Source: Alicyclobacillus sp. (GTDB lineage Bacteria; Bacillota; Bacilli; Alicyclobacillales; Alicyclobacillaceae). From it: 64,000 nucleotides of DNA. Positions 35,975 to 44,184 of this stretch are shown here, piece by piece (the first letter of the stretch is position 1; the number at the start of each line of letters is the position of its first letter). A program made the translations under genes and the position numbers. Under the pieces are notes generated by a model that was given only the letters and a program-made list of their open reading frames with translations, was not told the origin of the DNA and ran no database searches. Where the stretch lies: positions 62,001 through 126,000 of the forward strand of contig JAIMBT010000009.1 of NCBI GenBank assembly GCA_023511295.1, in the 5' to 3' direction.

Positions 35975-37945
35975 TCAAGACCTCCCGTAGGCTGCTTCCG
36001 TTTCTTCAATCTCATGAACCGGGATGTAGAAGTCTGTGTCGAACTCGAAGGAGCGCAACACCAGACAGATTCCCACGCCGAGCAGGCCGATGATGGCCAT
36101 CACGTACCAGTTGAAGGTCATGCCGAATCCGAAGACGAAGAACAACACGGACAGGATGAACGGACGACCCGAACTCTTCGGCATGTGGATGGGCCGCAAC
36201 GGTTCGGTCGACTCCTGTACCGGCTCGCCGCGGCGCCGAGCTTCCTTCATCTCCCACCAGGCATCGCGGCTGTGGACCGTCGGGATGCGGGCGAAGTTGT
36301 AGTGTGGCGCAGGCGACGGCAGGGACCACTCCAGGGTCCGCCCATCCCACGGATCTCCGGTCGTGTCGCGCACACCGTGCAGCGCGCTCTGCACGATGTT
36401 CGCGGCAATCAGGATGAACCCGATGCCCATCATGTAGGCGCCGAGCGTGGAGATGAAGTTCCACGTCGTCCAGCCCATCCCGGGTGGGTAGGTGTAGATC
36501 CGCCGCGTCATGCCCATGTACCCGAGGAAGTACTGTGGCAGGAAGCACACGTAGAAACCGATGTTGAACCACCAGAAGGCGTGCCGGGCCAGTCGTTCGC
36601 CGAGCAGGAAACCAAACACCTTCGGCCACCAGTAGTACATCCCGGCAATCATCCCGTACACCGTGCCCCCGATGAGGACTTGGTGGAAGTGCGCAATCAG
36701 AAAGTAACTGTTGTGGTACTGGTAGTCCGCCGGAGCAACGGCGAGCATGACGCCGGTCGCACCGCCGATGGCGAAGTTCGGGACAAACCCGAGCGTCCAA
36801 AGCAGCGGCGGGGTCAAGCGGATGCGGCCGCGGAACAGGGTCATCAGCCAGTTGAACACCTTGACGCCTGTCGGGATGGCGATGATCATCGACGCGAGCG
36901 CAAAGAAACTGTTCACGCCCGGACCTGCGCCCATCGTGAAGAAGTGGTGCAGCCAGACCAGGTAGCTGATGACCGTGATGACCATCATCGACGCCACCAT
37001 CGAGGCGTACCCGAACACCCGCTTCTTGGCAAACGTGGCGACGACCTCGGAGAACACGCCGAACGCCGGCAAGACGACGATGTACACCTCTGGATGGCCC
37101 CAGACCCAGAACAGGTTGACGTACATCATCGGGTTTCCACCCGCCAACATGGTGAAGAAGTGCGCCCCGGCGACGCGGTCAATCAGCAACAGGGCAAGCG
37201 CGGCGGTCAAGGCCGGAAACGCGACGATGATGAGCACGGAGGCCGACAGCACGGCCCAGCAGAACAGCGGCATGCGCATCAGGGTCATCCCGGGCGCCCG
37301 CATCCGCATGATGGTTACGAAGAAGTTGAGCCCGGTCGCCATGCTGCCGATACCGGTAATCTGCAGGGACAGCAAGTAGAAGTTTTCGCCAGGCCCGCGG
37401 TCAAACGGCAGGTCGGCGAGGGGCGGGTAGCTGACCCAGCCGGCGTCGGGGGAGCCGCCAATCACGAACGACAGGTTGAGCAGCATCGCCGCGACGAAGA
37501 ACAGCCAGAAACTGATGGCGTTCAGGTACGGAAACGCGACGTCCCGCGCGCCAATCTGGAGGGGGACGACGATGTTGAACATGGCGAAGATGAACGGCAT
37601 CGCCATGAACAAGATCATGAGCGTCCCGTGCGTGGTGAAGATCTCGTTGTAGTGCTGGGCCTGCAGAAATCGGCCGTTTGGCAACATCAACTGCGTGCGC
37701 ATCAAGAGGGCGTCGACGCCGCCCCGGAACATCATCAAGAGCGCCGCAATCAGGTACATAATCCCAATCTTCTTGTGGTCGACTGTCGTCAACCACTCTT
37801 TCCACAGCCACTTCCACTTCTTGAAGTAGGTGAGGACGAACAAGATCGCCAGGCTGACAAGCACGATGGCGACGTCCGCGCCGTAGATCATCGGCTCACC
37901 CGTGACGAAGAAATGGGTTGCGAAATTGGTTACACTCGCCGGCAT
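35975..37945 (-). CDS. qoxB: Quinol oxidase subunit I (heme-copper)
   Basis: 656 residues, the catalytic subunit with low-spin heme, high-spin heme and CuB. The heme-copper signature WGHPEVYIVVLPAFG (cross-linked His-Tyr), WLHHFFTMG (CuB histidines) and HFHQVLIGG are present; the sequence begins with an extra N-terminal segment and ends with a C-terminal tail typical of cytochrome bo3/aa3-600 quinol oxidases. It pumps protons while reducing O2. The start is ATG 37945 after GGAGAG. Confidence 0.97.
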   Translation of the reverse strand: MPASVTNFATHFFVTGEPMIYGADVAIVLVSLAILFVLTYFKKWKWLWKEWLTTVDHKKIGIMYLIAALLMMFRGGVDALLMRTQLMLPNGRFLQAQHYNEIFTTHGTLMILFMAMPFIFAMFNIVVPLQIGARDVAFPYLNAISFWLFFVAAMLLNLSFVIGGSPDAGWVSYPPLADLPFDRGPGENFYLLSLQITGIGSMATGLNFFVTIMRMRAPGMTLMRMPLFCWAVLSASVLIIVAFPALTAALALLLIDRVAGAHFFTMLAGGNPMMYVNLFWVWGHPEVYIVVLPAFGVFSEVVATFAKKRVFGYASMVASMMVITVISYLVWLHHFFTMGAGPGVNSFFALASMIIAIPTGVKVFNWLMTLFRGRIRLTPPLLWTLGFVPNFAIGGATGVMLAVAPADYQYHNSYFLIAHFHQVLIGGTVYGMIAGMYYWWPKVFGFLLGERLARHAFWWFNIGFYVCFLPQYFLGYMGMTRRIYTYPPGMGWTTWNFISTLGAYMMGIGFILIAANIVQSALHGVRDTTGDPWDGRTLEWSLPSPAPHYNFARIPTVHSRDAWWEMKEARRRGEPVQESTEPLRPIHMPKSSGRPFILSVLFFVFGFGMTFNWYVMAIIGLLGVGICLVLRSFEFDTDFYIPVHEIEETEAAYGRS

Positions 37946-37993
37946 GGACTCTCCTACCTTCCTCGCAGTACTGAATCTGCGGCCAACGGCCGG

Positions 37994-38875
37994 TCAGTCG
38001 GTCGCCGTCTCCATCTTCTGCTTCATGTACATGCCGCCGTCTGTGCGGATGGTCTGTTCGAACAGCCCCTTCGGGAACGACGAGTACTGAAGCTGGCCGA
38101 CCACGCTCTGTTGCTCGAGGGCTTTGTAGCCGGCGGTGGTCAAGGGAGGTGCCGTCCGCTTGACCTGTTGCGTCCACCGGTCAAAGTCCGCCGACGGCAT
38201 GGCGATCACGTTGAAGCGCATATGCGCAAACCCGCGCCCCGTGAAGTTGGCTCCGCTGCCGAAGTACGTCCCCGGCCGGTCCGCCTGCAGCCACAGCCGC
38301 ATCGCCATCCCGGGCATCGTGTACTCCTGGCCGCCGAGCTGTGGCACCCAGAAAGAGTTCATCGGCGCATGACTGGTCAGGACGAATTCGACGGGCCGAC
38401 CTGCCGGAATACGGACGTAGTTCACCGTCGCGATGTTCTGTCCGGGGTACTGAAACAGCCACTTCCAGTCGAGCGAGGTGACCTGAATCGTCATGGGCGG
38501 ACCGCTTGCCACGGGCGGCCGGACGAGTCGAAAGGTGTCTCGCACGGTGAAGGTGCCGAGAATCGCGATGATGAGTATCGGAATCCCCCACCAGATGATT
38601 TCGAGCGTCTTGCTCTCCGACCACTCCGGCTCGTACGGCGCCGTGTTCCCCGGCTTGTCCCGGTATCGCGTGACGATGAACGCCATCAGGGCAATGACGG
38701 GGATGACCACAATTCCGGTCAACACAAACGTCAACACAATCAGGTTTTTCTCCACATTGGCGACTGGACCAGCCGGATTTAAGATGAAGTACCGCTCCCC
38801 GCACCCGGTGCACAGCAGCGGTACGGCCGCCAGGACGCCCAGTCGGCGCAGCCGACGCAGCCCCATCTCGCTCAT
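37994..38875 (-). CDS. qoxA: Quinol oxidase subunit II
   Basis: 293 residues from ATG 38875 (GTG 38887 also possible, close to AAGGAG). A lipobox-like CTGC follows the signal peptide, and two transmembrane helices precede an extracellular cupredoxin domain (MTIQVTSLDWKWLFQYPGQNIATVNYV). The CuA ligand motif CxxxCxxxH is missing: the corresponding region reads GFAHMRFNVIAMP without cysteine. This marks a quinol rather than cytochrome c oxidase. It is third in the operon, behind two tiny membrane-protein genes. Confidence 0.93.
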   Translation of the reverse strand: MSEMGLRRLRRLGVLAAVPLLCTGCGERYFILNPAGPVANVEKNLIVLTFVLTGIVVIPVIALMAFIVTRYRDKPGNTAPYEPEWSESKTLEIIWWGIPILIIAILGTFTVRDTFRLVRPPVASGPPMTIQVTSLDWKWLFQYPGQNIATVNYVRIPAGRPVEFVLTSHAPMNSFWVPQLGGQEYTMPGMAMRLWLQADRPGTYFGSGANFTGRGFAHMRFNVIAMPSADFDRWTQQVKRTAPPLTTAGYKALEQQSVVGQLQYSSFPKGLFEQTIRTDGGMYMKQKMETATD

Positions 38876-38894
38876 GAATGCCGCCACGCTCCTT

Positions 38895-39065
38895 TCAAGG
38901 TGTCTGGCCGCCCTGGCCGAAATAGAAGTGGCCGAAGTTCAAGTGGAGAAACTCCTGAACCTCGAGCAACACGAACGCCAGTGCGAGGACGATGATCACC
39001 GCCGCGGCGACACGGCGATGCACGGTCCTGCGGGTGCCTCCGGAATCGCGCTTTTGCTCATCCAT
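38895..39065 (-). CDS. Small single-helix membrane protein of the qox operon, 56 residues
   Basis: Not previously called. Basic cytoplasmic head (MDEQKRDSGG, then TRRTVHRR), one transmembrane helix (AAAVIIVLALAFVLLEV), and an aromatic, Gly-rich tail (FLHLNFGHFYFGQGG). The frame runs from ATG 39065 to TGA just 19 nt before qoxA. The ribosome binding site is weak (AGGACAGGGA about 13 nt away). Position suggests an accessory subunit or assembly factor for the oxidase. No family recognised. Confidence 0.65.
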   Translation of the reverse strand: MDEQKRDSGGTRRTVHRRVAAAVIIVLALAFVLLEVQEFLHLNFGHFYFGQGGQTP

Positions 39066-39123
39066 TCATGTACCATTCCCTGTCCTCTGTAGATTCACGG
39101 CCTCGGCATCCAGCGCGGCCCGT

Positions 39124-39243
39124 TCAATGCAGAATGTAACCATCCCACCACCACAGCACCCCGCCAATCGCGAACAGGACCACCACCGTGAGGACGGTCG
39201 CCCAGATCACCAACCCTCCACCTTTGTTCGCGCGCTCACCCAT
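39124..39243 (-). CDS. Small single-helix membrane protein, 39 residues, first in the qox unit
   Basis: ATG 39243 to TGA 39126-39124, with an excellent AAAGGAG ribosome binding site. The product has a short basic head (MGERANKGGG), one membrane helix (LVIWATVLTVVVLFAIGGVL), and a tryptophan-rich end (WWWDGYILH). It lies 58 nt upstream of the 56-residue membrane gene and heads the oxidase operon. Resembles in size and design the tiny subunits of heme-copper or bd oxidases, but the assignment is by context only. Confidence 0.68.
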   Translation of the reverse strand: MGERANKGGGLVIWATVLTVVVLFAIGGVLWWWDGYILH

Positions 39244-39486
39244 GACGATTCACTCCTTTCTCAGTTCAGGTGTCCAGGTTAGTATGTTGTGTTCCGATTG
39301 GAATGATTCACCGGTGTGGCGAGTCCGGGGCGTTCTGGGGGATGCTGGGTACCGAAGGGCGACGGCGGTGCGTCCATGCGGTACTGGGTCCTGCGTTCTG
39401 GTATGATGGACACACAAGCCTGCGCGGTGCGCACCGCATGCCCAGACGCGCAGGTCAACGACAGGGCTGAGACGAGGTGAATTTCC

Positions 39487-39879
39487 ATGAGACGCAGTCA
39501 TCGTTGGTGGGCGACCGCAGCAGTGGCCGCCGTTGCGGTGGCGTTTGCGGCGGGTTGCGGCGGCGGCAACACGGCGTCGTCCAGCGGCGGCGGTAGCGGC
39601 AGCACCACGAATGCGACCGCTGTCGCAGGCAATGCAGCGAACGGGGTCAAGCTGTTCCAGCAGAACTGCTCCATGTGTCACTCCACCGGATCGAACACGG
39701 TGGTGGGGCCAGGGTTGGCGAACGTGTTCGATAAGAAGACGTTGCCAAACGGCAAGGCGATGAACGACCAGGACGTGATGGACTGGATTCGCACGGGCGG
39801 CGGGGGGATGCCCGGGTTTCCGCAGTTGTCGGACCAGCAGCGTGCGGACTTGGTGGCGTACCTGAAAACCTTGCACTGA
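39487..39879 (+). CDS. Lipoprotein c-type cytochrome (cytochrome c551-like)
   Basis: 130 residues. Signal peptide with lipobox-like AFAAGC (lipidated C24), a Gly/Ser/Thr linker, then a single class I cytochrome c domain: heme motif C61-S-M-C64-H65 and a distal Met in GGGGMPGFPQLS. The length and layout match CccB-type cytochrome c551 anchored to the outer face of the membrane. The ATG at 39487 has GAGGTG upstream. It is divergent from the quinol oxidase operon, whose subunit II cannot accept cytochrome c. Confidence 0.9.
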   Translation: MRRSHRWWATAAVAAVAVAFAAGCGGGNTASSSGGGSGSTTNATAVAGNAANGVKLFQQNCSMCHSTGSNTVVGPGLANVFDKKTLPNGKAMNDQDVMDWIRTGGGGMPGFPQLSDQQRADLVAYLKTLH

Positions 39880-39960
39880 CGGTGGGGCCGGGGCCTGTGC
39901 GGGAATCGACGGGACCTCGGCCTTCCGACAGAGCGCACAGCCTGCAGAGGAGGATGGGCG

Positions 39961-41193
39961 ATGAAGATGGACGGGGAGCGCCTCTGGAGCCGGTTGTCGG
40001 AATTGCACGCGTTTGGCGCGACGGCGGACGGCGGGGTCACGCGCTTTGCGTGGTCAGACGCCGAGCGACAGGCGAAGGACCGGGTGGCCGTGTGGATGCG
40101 GGAAGCCGGACTGGAGGTCCGCGAGGACGCCGCGGGCAACCTGATTGGACGGTGGTCAGGGCGGGAACCGGAGGCGCCGGTGCTCTTGGTGGGATCGCAC
40201 CTCGACTCGGTGCCAAACGGCGGCGACTTCGACGGACCCCTCGGCGTGCTGTCGGCCATCGAGGCCGTCGATGCCTTGCGACGCGCCGGTCGGCAGCCGA
40301 GGCATCCGGTGGAAGTCATCGCCTTCACGGATGAGGAGGGCGCGCGGTTCCGCTATGGGATGACCGGTAGTCGCGCGGTGGCCGGAACCCTTCGACGAGA
40401 AGAGTTGGACGCACATACGGACGCCGACGGGACGACCATCGCGGCGGCGATGACGGCGTACGGATTGGAACCGGATCGAATCGGCGAGGCGGCGCGCGCG
40501 CCGGGGTCGGTCCTCGCCTACCTGGAGTTGCACATTGAGCAGGGTCAGGTGCTCGAGGCGGCCGGCCAACCGGTTGGTGTCGTGAGCGGCATTGCGGGTC
40601 CGCTGTGGCTGAAGTTCACAGTCGTGGGCCGAGCCGGGCACGCTGGAACGACGCCGATGCCGGGCCGTCGAGATGCGCTCGTCGCAGCGGCCGAGATGGT
40701 GCAGATGATGTCGGAAGAAGCCGCGGCCGAGGCGCGGACGGTGGCGACGGTCGGCCAGCTGTCGGTGCGCCGGGGCGGGGTCAACATCATCCCGGGCCAA
40801 GTGGAATTTACGCTAGACCTGCGGGACGTCGATGAAGCGGTGCGGGACCGGGTGGAACAGCGGATTCGCGCGCGGGTGGCGGAGATATGTGAGGCGCGGG
40901 GCGTCTCGTGCCAGGTGGAGGAGCTGCAGCGGGTCCCGCCCGTGCAGTGCAACGAAGCCTTACAGGCGGCCATCGTCGAGGCAGGCCGCGAACTGGGCCT
41001 GTCGCTTCCGACGGTGGTCAGCGGAGCGGGCCACGACGGGATGCAGTGTGCCGGGCGCTGGCCGATTGCGATGCTGTTCGCGCGGTCACGCGCTGGCATC
41101 AGCCACCACCCGGACGAATACACATCGCCGGAGGACTGCGCGCTCGCGGCCGAGATATTGGCGCGGACCGTGGCGCGCGTGGCCGGTGCCTGA
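39961..41193 (+). CDS. Zn-dependent hydantoinase/carbamoylase family amidase (M20)
   Basis: 410 residues, the N-carbamoyl-L-amino-acid hydrolase/allantoate amidohydrolase family. Metal ligands are visible in GSHLDSVPNGGDFDGPLG and FTDEEGARF, the HIEQG segment (LELHIEQGQVLE) is diagnostic, and GHAGTTPM marks the dimerisation domain. It cleaves an N-carbamoyl or ureido bond; the exact substrate is not predictable. ATG 39961 follows AGAGGAGG, 81 nt after the cytochrome gene. It is followed by a second M20 enzyme. Confidence 0.92.
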   Translation: MKMDGERLWSRLSELHAFGATADGGVTRFAWSDAERQAKDRVAVWMREAGLEVREDAAGNLIGRWSGREPEAPVLLVGSHLDSVPNGGDFDGPLGVLSAIEAVDALRRAGRQPRHPVEVIAFTDEEGARFRYGMTGSRAVAGTLRREELDAHTDADGTTIAAAMTAYGLEPDRIGEAARAPGSVLAYLELHIEQGQVLEAAGQPVGVVSGIAGPLWLKFTVVGRAGHAGTTPMPGRRDALVAAAEMVQMMSEEAAAEARTVATVGQLSVRRGGVNIIPGQVEFTLDLRDVDEAVRDRVEQRIRARVAEICEARGVSCQVEELQRVPPVQCNEALQAAIVEAGRELGLSLPTVVSGAGHDGMQCAGRWPIAMLFARSRAGISHHPDEYTSPEDCALAAEILARTVARVAGA

Positions 41194-41298
41194 CGGCGGT
41201 CCCCTTGGGGCCTGTGACGGTGCGTGGCGTTTCAGCGAAGGACGCAAGCGTCCGCTTCGGGCTTGGACAGATTGTATCGATATTGGAGGTGCCAGGAG

Positions 41299-42486
41299 AT
41301 GACGATGGTCGCAAGCAATCTGGACGCCTATGTGGATGCGGTGGTTTCCGACGTGGTGAGCTGGCGGAGATACCTGCACGCGCACCCGGAGCTCTCGTTT
41401 CAAGAGGAGCGTACGGCCCAATTCGTGTACGACACGCTCTGTGGGTTCGGCAACCTCATCCTCTCGCGGCCGACAAAGACCAGTGTCGTGGCGCGGCTCG
41501 TTGGCGGCCGCCCGGGCGGCGTGCTGGCCATTCGCGCCGATATGGACGCACTGCCCATTCGGGAGGAGAATGACTTCGAGTTTCGCTCCACCGTCGACGG
41601 CGTCATGCACGCCTGCGGCCACGACGGGCACACCGCGATGTTGCTCGGGACGGCCAAGATCCTGTCCGAGCTGCAGGCGGAGTTGCCCGGCGAGGTCCGC
41701 TTCCTGTTCCAACACGCAGAGGAGCTGTTCCCCGGGGGCGCACAGGAACTGGTGGACGCAGGGGTACTCGACGGCGTGGACCAAGTGATTGGCATTCACC
41801 TGTGGGCGCCGCTTGAGGTCGGCAAGATCGGCGTCCGGGCCGGCGCACTGATGGCTGCGCCGGACACGTTCGAGATCACCGTGATCGGCAAAGGCGGCCA
41901 CGCGGCGCAGCCCCACCTGACGGTGGACGCCATCGCCATCGGCGCGCAGGTCGTCACGAACTTGCAGCACATCGTCTCGCGCCAGGTGGACCCGCTCGAT
42001 CCGCTCGTCCTCTCGGTCACCACCTTCCACGCCGGTACGGCGGACAACGTCATCCCGGGTACGGTGGAAATCACCGGCACCGTGCGTTCTTTCCGACCGG
42101 ACCTTCGGGAGGAAGTCCCGGCGTTGATGGAGCGCGTCGTCCGCGGCATCACCTCCGCGCACGGTGCCGACTACACCTTCTCGTACACGAAAGGGTACCG
42201 CCCGGTCTTGAACGACGCGGCGGTCGCAGAACGGCTACGCGCGTGTCTGGTGGACGCGTTTGGGGAAGCGGTGGTCGTCGACGCAACCCCGACCATGGGC
42301 GGCGAAGACTTCTCAGCGTACCAGTGGCGCGTGCCGGGGACGTTCTTCTTCGTCGGGGCGGGGAATCCGGAGCAGGGTATCACCTACCCGCACCACCACC
42401 CGCGGTTCACCGTCGATGAAGCCGCTCTTCCCATGGGCGTGAAGGCGTTCGTCACCGCCGCGTTTGCATTGAATCGGCAGGAATGA
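41299..42486 (+). CDS. M20 amidohydrolase (hippurate/N-acyl-amino-acid hydrolase type)
   Basis: 395 residues, M20D amidohydrolase family (aminoacylase, hippurate hydrolase, N-acetyl-diaminopimelate deacetylase). Typical motifs: RRYLHAHPELSFQEERTAQFV, MDALPIREEN, HACGHDGHTAMLLG, QHAEELFPGGAQELV and the C-terminal TPTMGGEDFSAYQWRVPGTFFFVG. The start is ATG 41299 after GGAGGTG; an in-frame extension to 41224 was rejected. It lies 105 nt after the carbamoylase-type gene, suggesting a two-step amide or ureido degradation unit. Confidence 0.92.
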   Translation: MTMVASNLDAYVDAVVSDVVSWRRYLHAHPELSFQEERTAQFVYDTLCGFGNLILSRPTKTSVVARLVGGRPGGVLAIRADMDALPIREENDFEFRSTVDGVMHACGHDGHTAMLLGTAKILSELQAELPGEVRFLFQHAEELFPGGAQELVDAGVLDGVDQVIGIHLWAPLEVGKIGVRAGALMAAPDTFEITVIGKGGHAAQPHLTVDAIAIGAQVVTNLQHIVSRQVDPLDPLVLSVTTFHAGTADNVIPGTVEITGTVRSFRPDLREEVPALMERVVRGITSAHGADYTFSYTKGYRPVLNDAAVAERLRACLVDAFGEAVVVDATPTMGGEDFSAYQWRVPGTFFFVGAGNPEQGITYPHHHPRFTVDEAALPMGVKAFVTAAFALNRQE

Positions 42487-42495
42487 GGAGGGCCA

Positions 42496-42525
42496 GGCGG
42501 ACGGCTCGATGTCGGGCCGCCCGCC
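42496..42525. terminator. Bidirectional hairpin between the M20 gene and murF
   Basis: GGCGGACGGCTC (42496-42507), 6-nt loop, GGGCCGCCCGCC (42514-42525); 12 positions with one mismatch and one wobble. It separates convergent genes and has no clear T-run. Confidence 0.55.
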
Positions 42526-42552
42526 CCCATGGGCTGCGGAGCAGCCTACCCG

Positions 42553-43935
42553 TCACGCTTCGACGGGTGCGGTGAGGACATCGACCAATTCCTCCAAATG
42601 CATCCCACGGGATGCCTTGACCAACACGACGCCGTCCTTCGGCAGGAGCTCCTGCAGGTCGGCCAAGAGCGAGGCCTTGTCTGGATAGTGGTAGACGGTG
42701 CGGACGCCACCCTGACGGGCCGCCTCGGCAATCCAGGCGGCGCGCGGTCCTACGCAAATCACGCTGTCGACGCCAAGGGCGGCACACGCCTCCCCGACCT
42801 CGCGGTGTCCCGGCTCTTCGTACTCGCCCAACTCGTACATGTCGCCGAGGATGGCGGCCGTAGGCTTGCCCTCCGCGATGTCCGTGAGGACTTTCAGACT
42901 GGCGCGCATCGACAGCGGGCTGGCGTTGTAGCAGTCGTCAATCACGCTCCGCCCGTCCACGCCTGGCAGCACCCGCAAGCGGCCTGCAGCCGGCGGGAGG
43001 GTGCGCAGTGCGTCGGCCATCGCATCGAGCGGGAGCCCGTGCAGGGCCCCGAGCAACAGGGCGCCGAGCGCATTGGTGACGTTCAAAACGCCGAAGGTCG
43101 GCAACTGGACTGTCGCCGACTGACCGAGGACGTCCGCGACAAAGCGAATCCCTTGCGAGGTGTGTACGATGTCCCGCGCCTTGGCGTGCGCTGCTTCGTG
43201 GATTCCGTACCAGTACACCTGGCCCCGGCACTTCTTTGCGATCCGCTCCAGCCACGGATCTCCATACGTCAACGCCGCTACGCCGGACTTCGGGATGGCT
43301 TCGAGGAGTTCGCCCTTCGCCTGCGCTATCTTCTCTTGACTCCCCAACAGCTCCAGATGGCTTTGCCCGATGTTCGTGATGATGCCCGCCGTCGGCCGCG
43401 CGATATCACACAGCTCGGCAATCTGGCCGAGCCCGCGCATCCCCATTTCGAGGATCATCGACCAGTTGCTCGGTTGCCGGCGCAGGATGGTGAGGGGCAA
43501 ACCCAACTCCGTGTTGAAGTTGCCGTGCGTGGCCAAACACGGGCCGCCAACCGAGAACACCGTGGAGAGCATGTCTTTCGTCGTCGTCTTCCCGTTGCTC
43601 CCCGTCACGCCGATGACCGGACCCCGAAAGCTGCGCCGCTCGTGGCGGGCGAGCCGCTGGAGCGCGCGCAGCGGGTCTGAAACCTGGATGACCGGTACCT
43701 GCGGGTCCGCCACGACGACCTCCCGCGTGACGAGGACCGCTGTGGCACCCCGATCAATGGCCTGCGGGATGAACGCGTGACCGTCGTGTTGCTGTCCGGT
43801 AAAGGCGGCGAACAGGTCTCCCGACTGCAGCGTGCGGGTGTCGATACTCGCCCCGGTGATCACCGTTCGCGGCTTGCCTTGGCGGAGGACCCCTTCCACA
43901 ATTCGAGTGAGTTCTACGGCGGAGAGCGCGAGCAT
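42553..43935 (-). CDS. murF: UDP-MurNAc-tripeptide-D-alanyl-D-alanine ligase
   Basis: Mur ligase, 460 residues, adding D-Ala-D-Ala to UDP-MurNAc-tripeptide in the cytoplasm. N-terminal substrate domain (SIDTRTLQSGDLFAAFTG), central ATPase with P-loop GVTGSNGKTTTKD, then HGNFNTELGLPLTIL and a C-terminal DCYNASPLSMRASL segment are all characteristic. The start is ATG 43935 after an AAGGTGA site. It is divergent from ddl, which makes the D-Ala-D-Ala that murF consumes. Confidence 0.95.
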   Translation of the reverse strand: MLALSAVELTRIVEGVLRQGKPRTVITGASIDTRTLQSGDLFAAFTGQQHDGHAFIPQAIDRGATAVLVTREVVVADPQVPVIQVSDPLRALQRLARHERRSFRGPVIGVTGSNGKTTTKDMLSTVFSVGGPCLATHGNFNTELGLPLTILRRQPSNWSMILEMGMRGLGQIAELCDIARPTAGIITNIGQSHLELLGSQEKIAQAKGELLEAIPKSGVAALTYGDPWLERIAKKCRGQVYWYGIHEAAHAKARDIVHTSQGIRFVADVLGQSATVQLPTFGVLNVTNALGALLLGALHGLPLDAMADALRTLPPAAGRLRVLPGVDGRSVIDDCYNASPLSMRASLKVLTDIAEGKPTAAILGDMYELGEYEEPGHREVGEACAALGVDSVICVGPRAAWIAEAARQGGVRTVYHYPDKASLLADLQELLPKDGVVLVKASRGMHLEELVDVLTAPVEA

Positions 43936-44184
43936 CTCGATTCGTCACCTTCCCATGTGTGCGCGGCGGCTGCACCCATCCGTCCGGCCTGCGCACGCAT
44001 TGTCGCGTTGTATCCTTGCAACGGGCTCTTGCGAAATCCGATGAGTCAACCGCATTGTAACACGTTGTGTATTGTATGAAGCCGCACCCCCTGTGGGCAC
44101 ACGGCAGACGATGCGCCCATACATTGTTCGCGTAGGCGACTTGTCGGGAATCCGGTATAATGGCCGCGTAAAGGAGTTGGCGGG

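Noticed and set aside
35777-38782. 1001-codon plus-strand open frame
   Set aside because: Lies entirely antisense to qoxA, qoxB and qoxC, whose protein identities are secure. The translation is a His/Arg/Glu-rich string typical of the reverse frame of a high-G+C gene.
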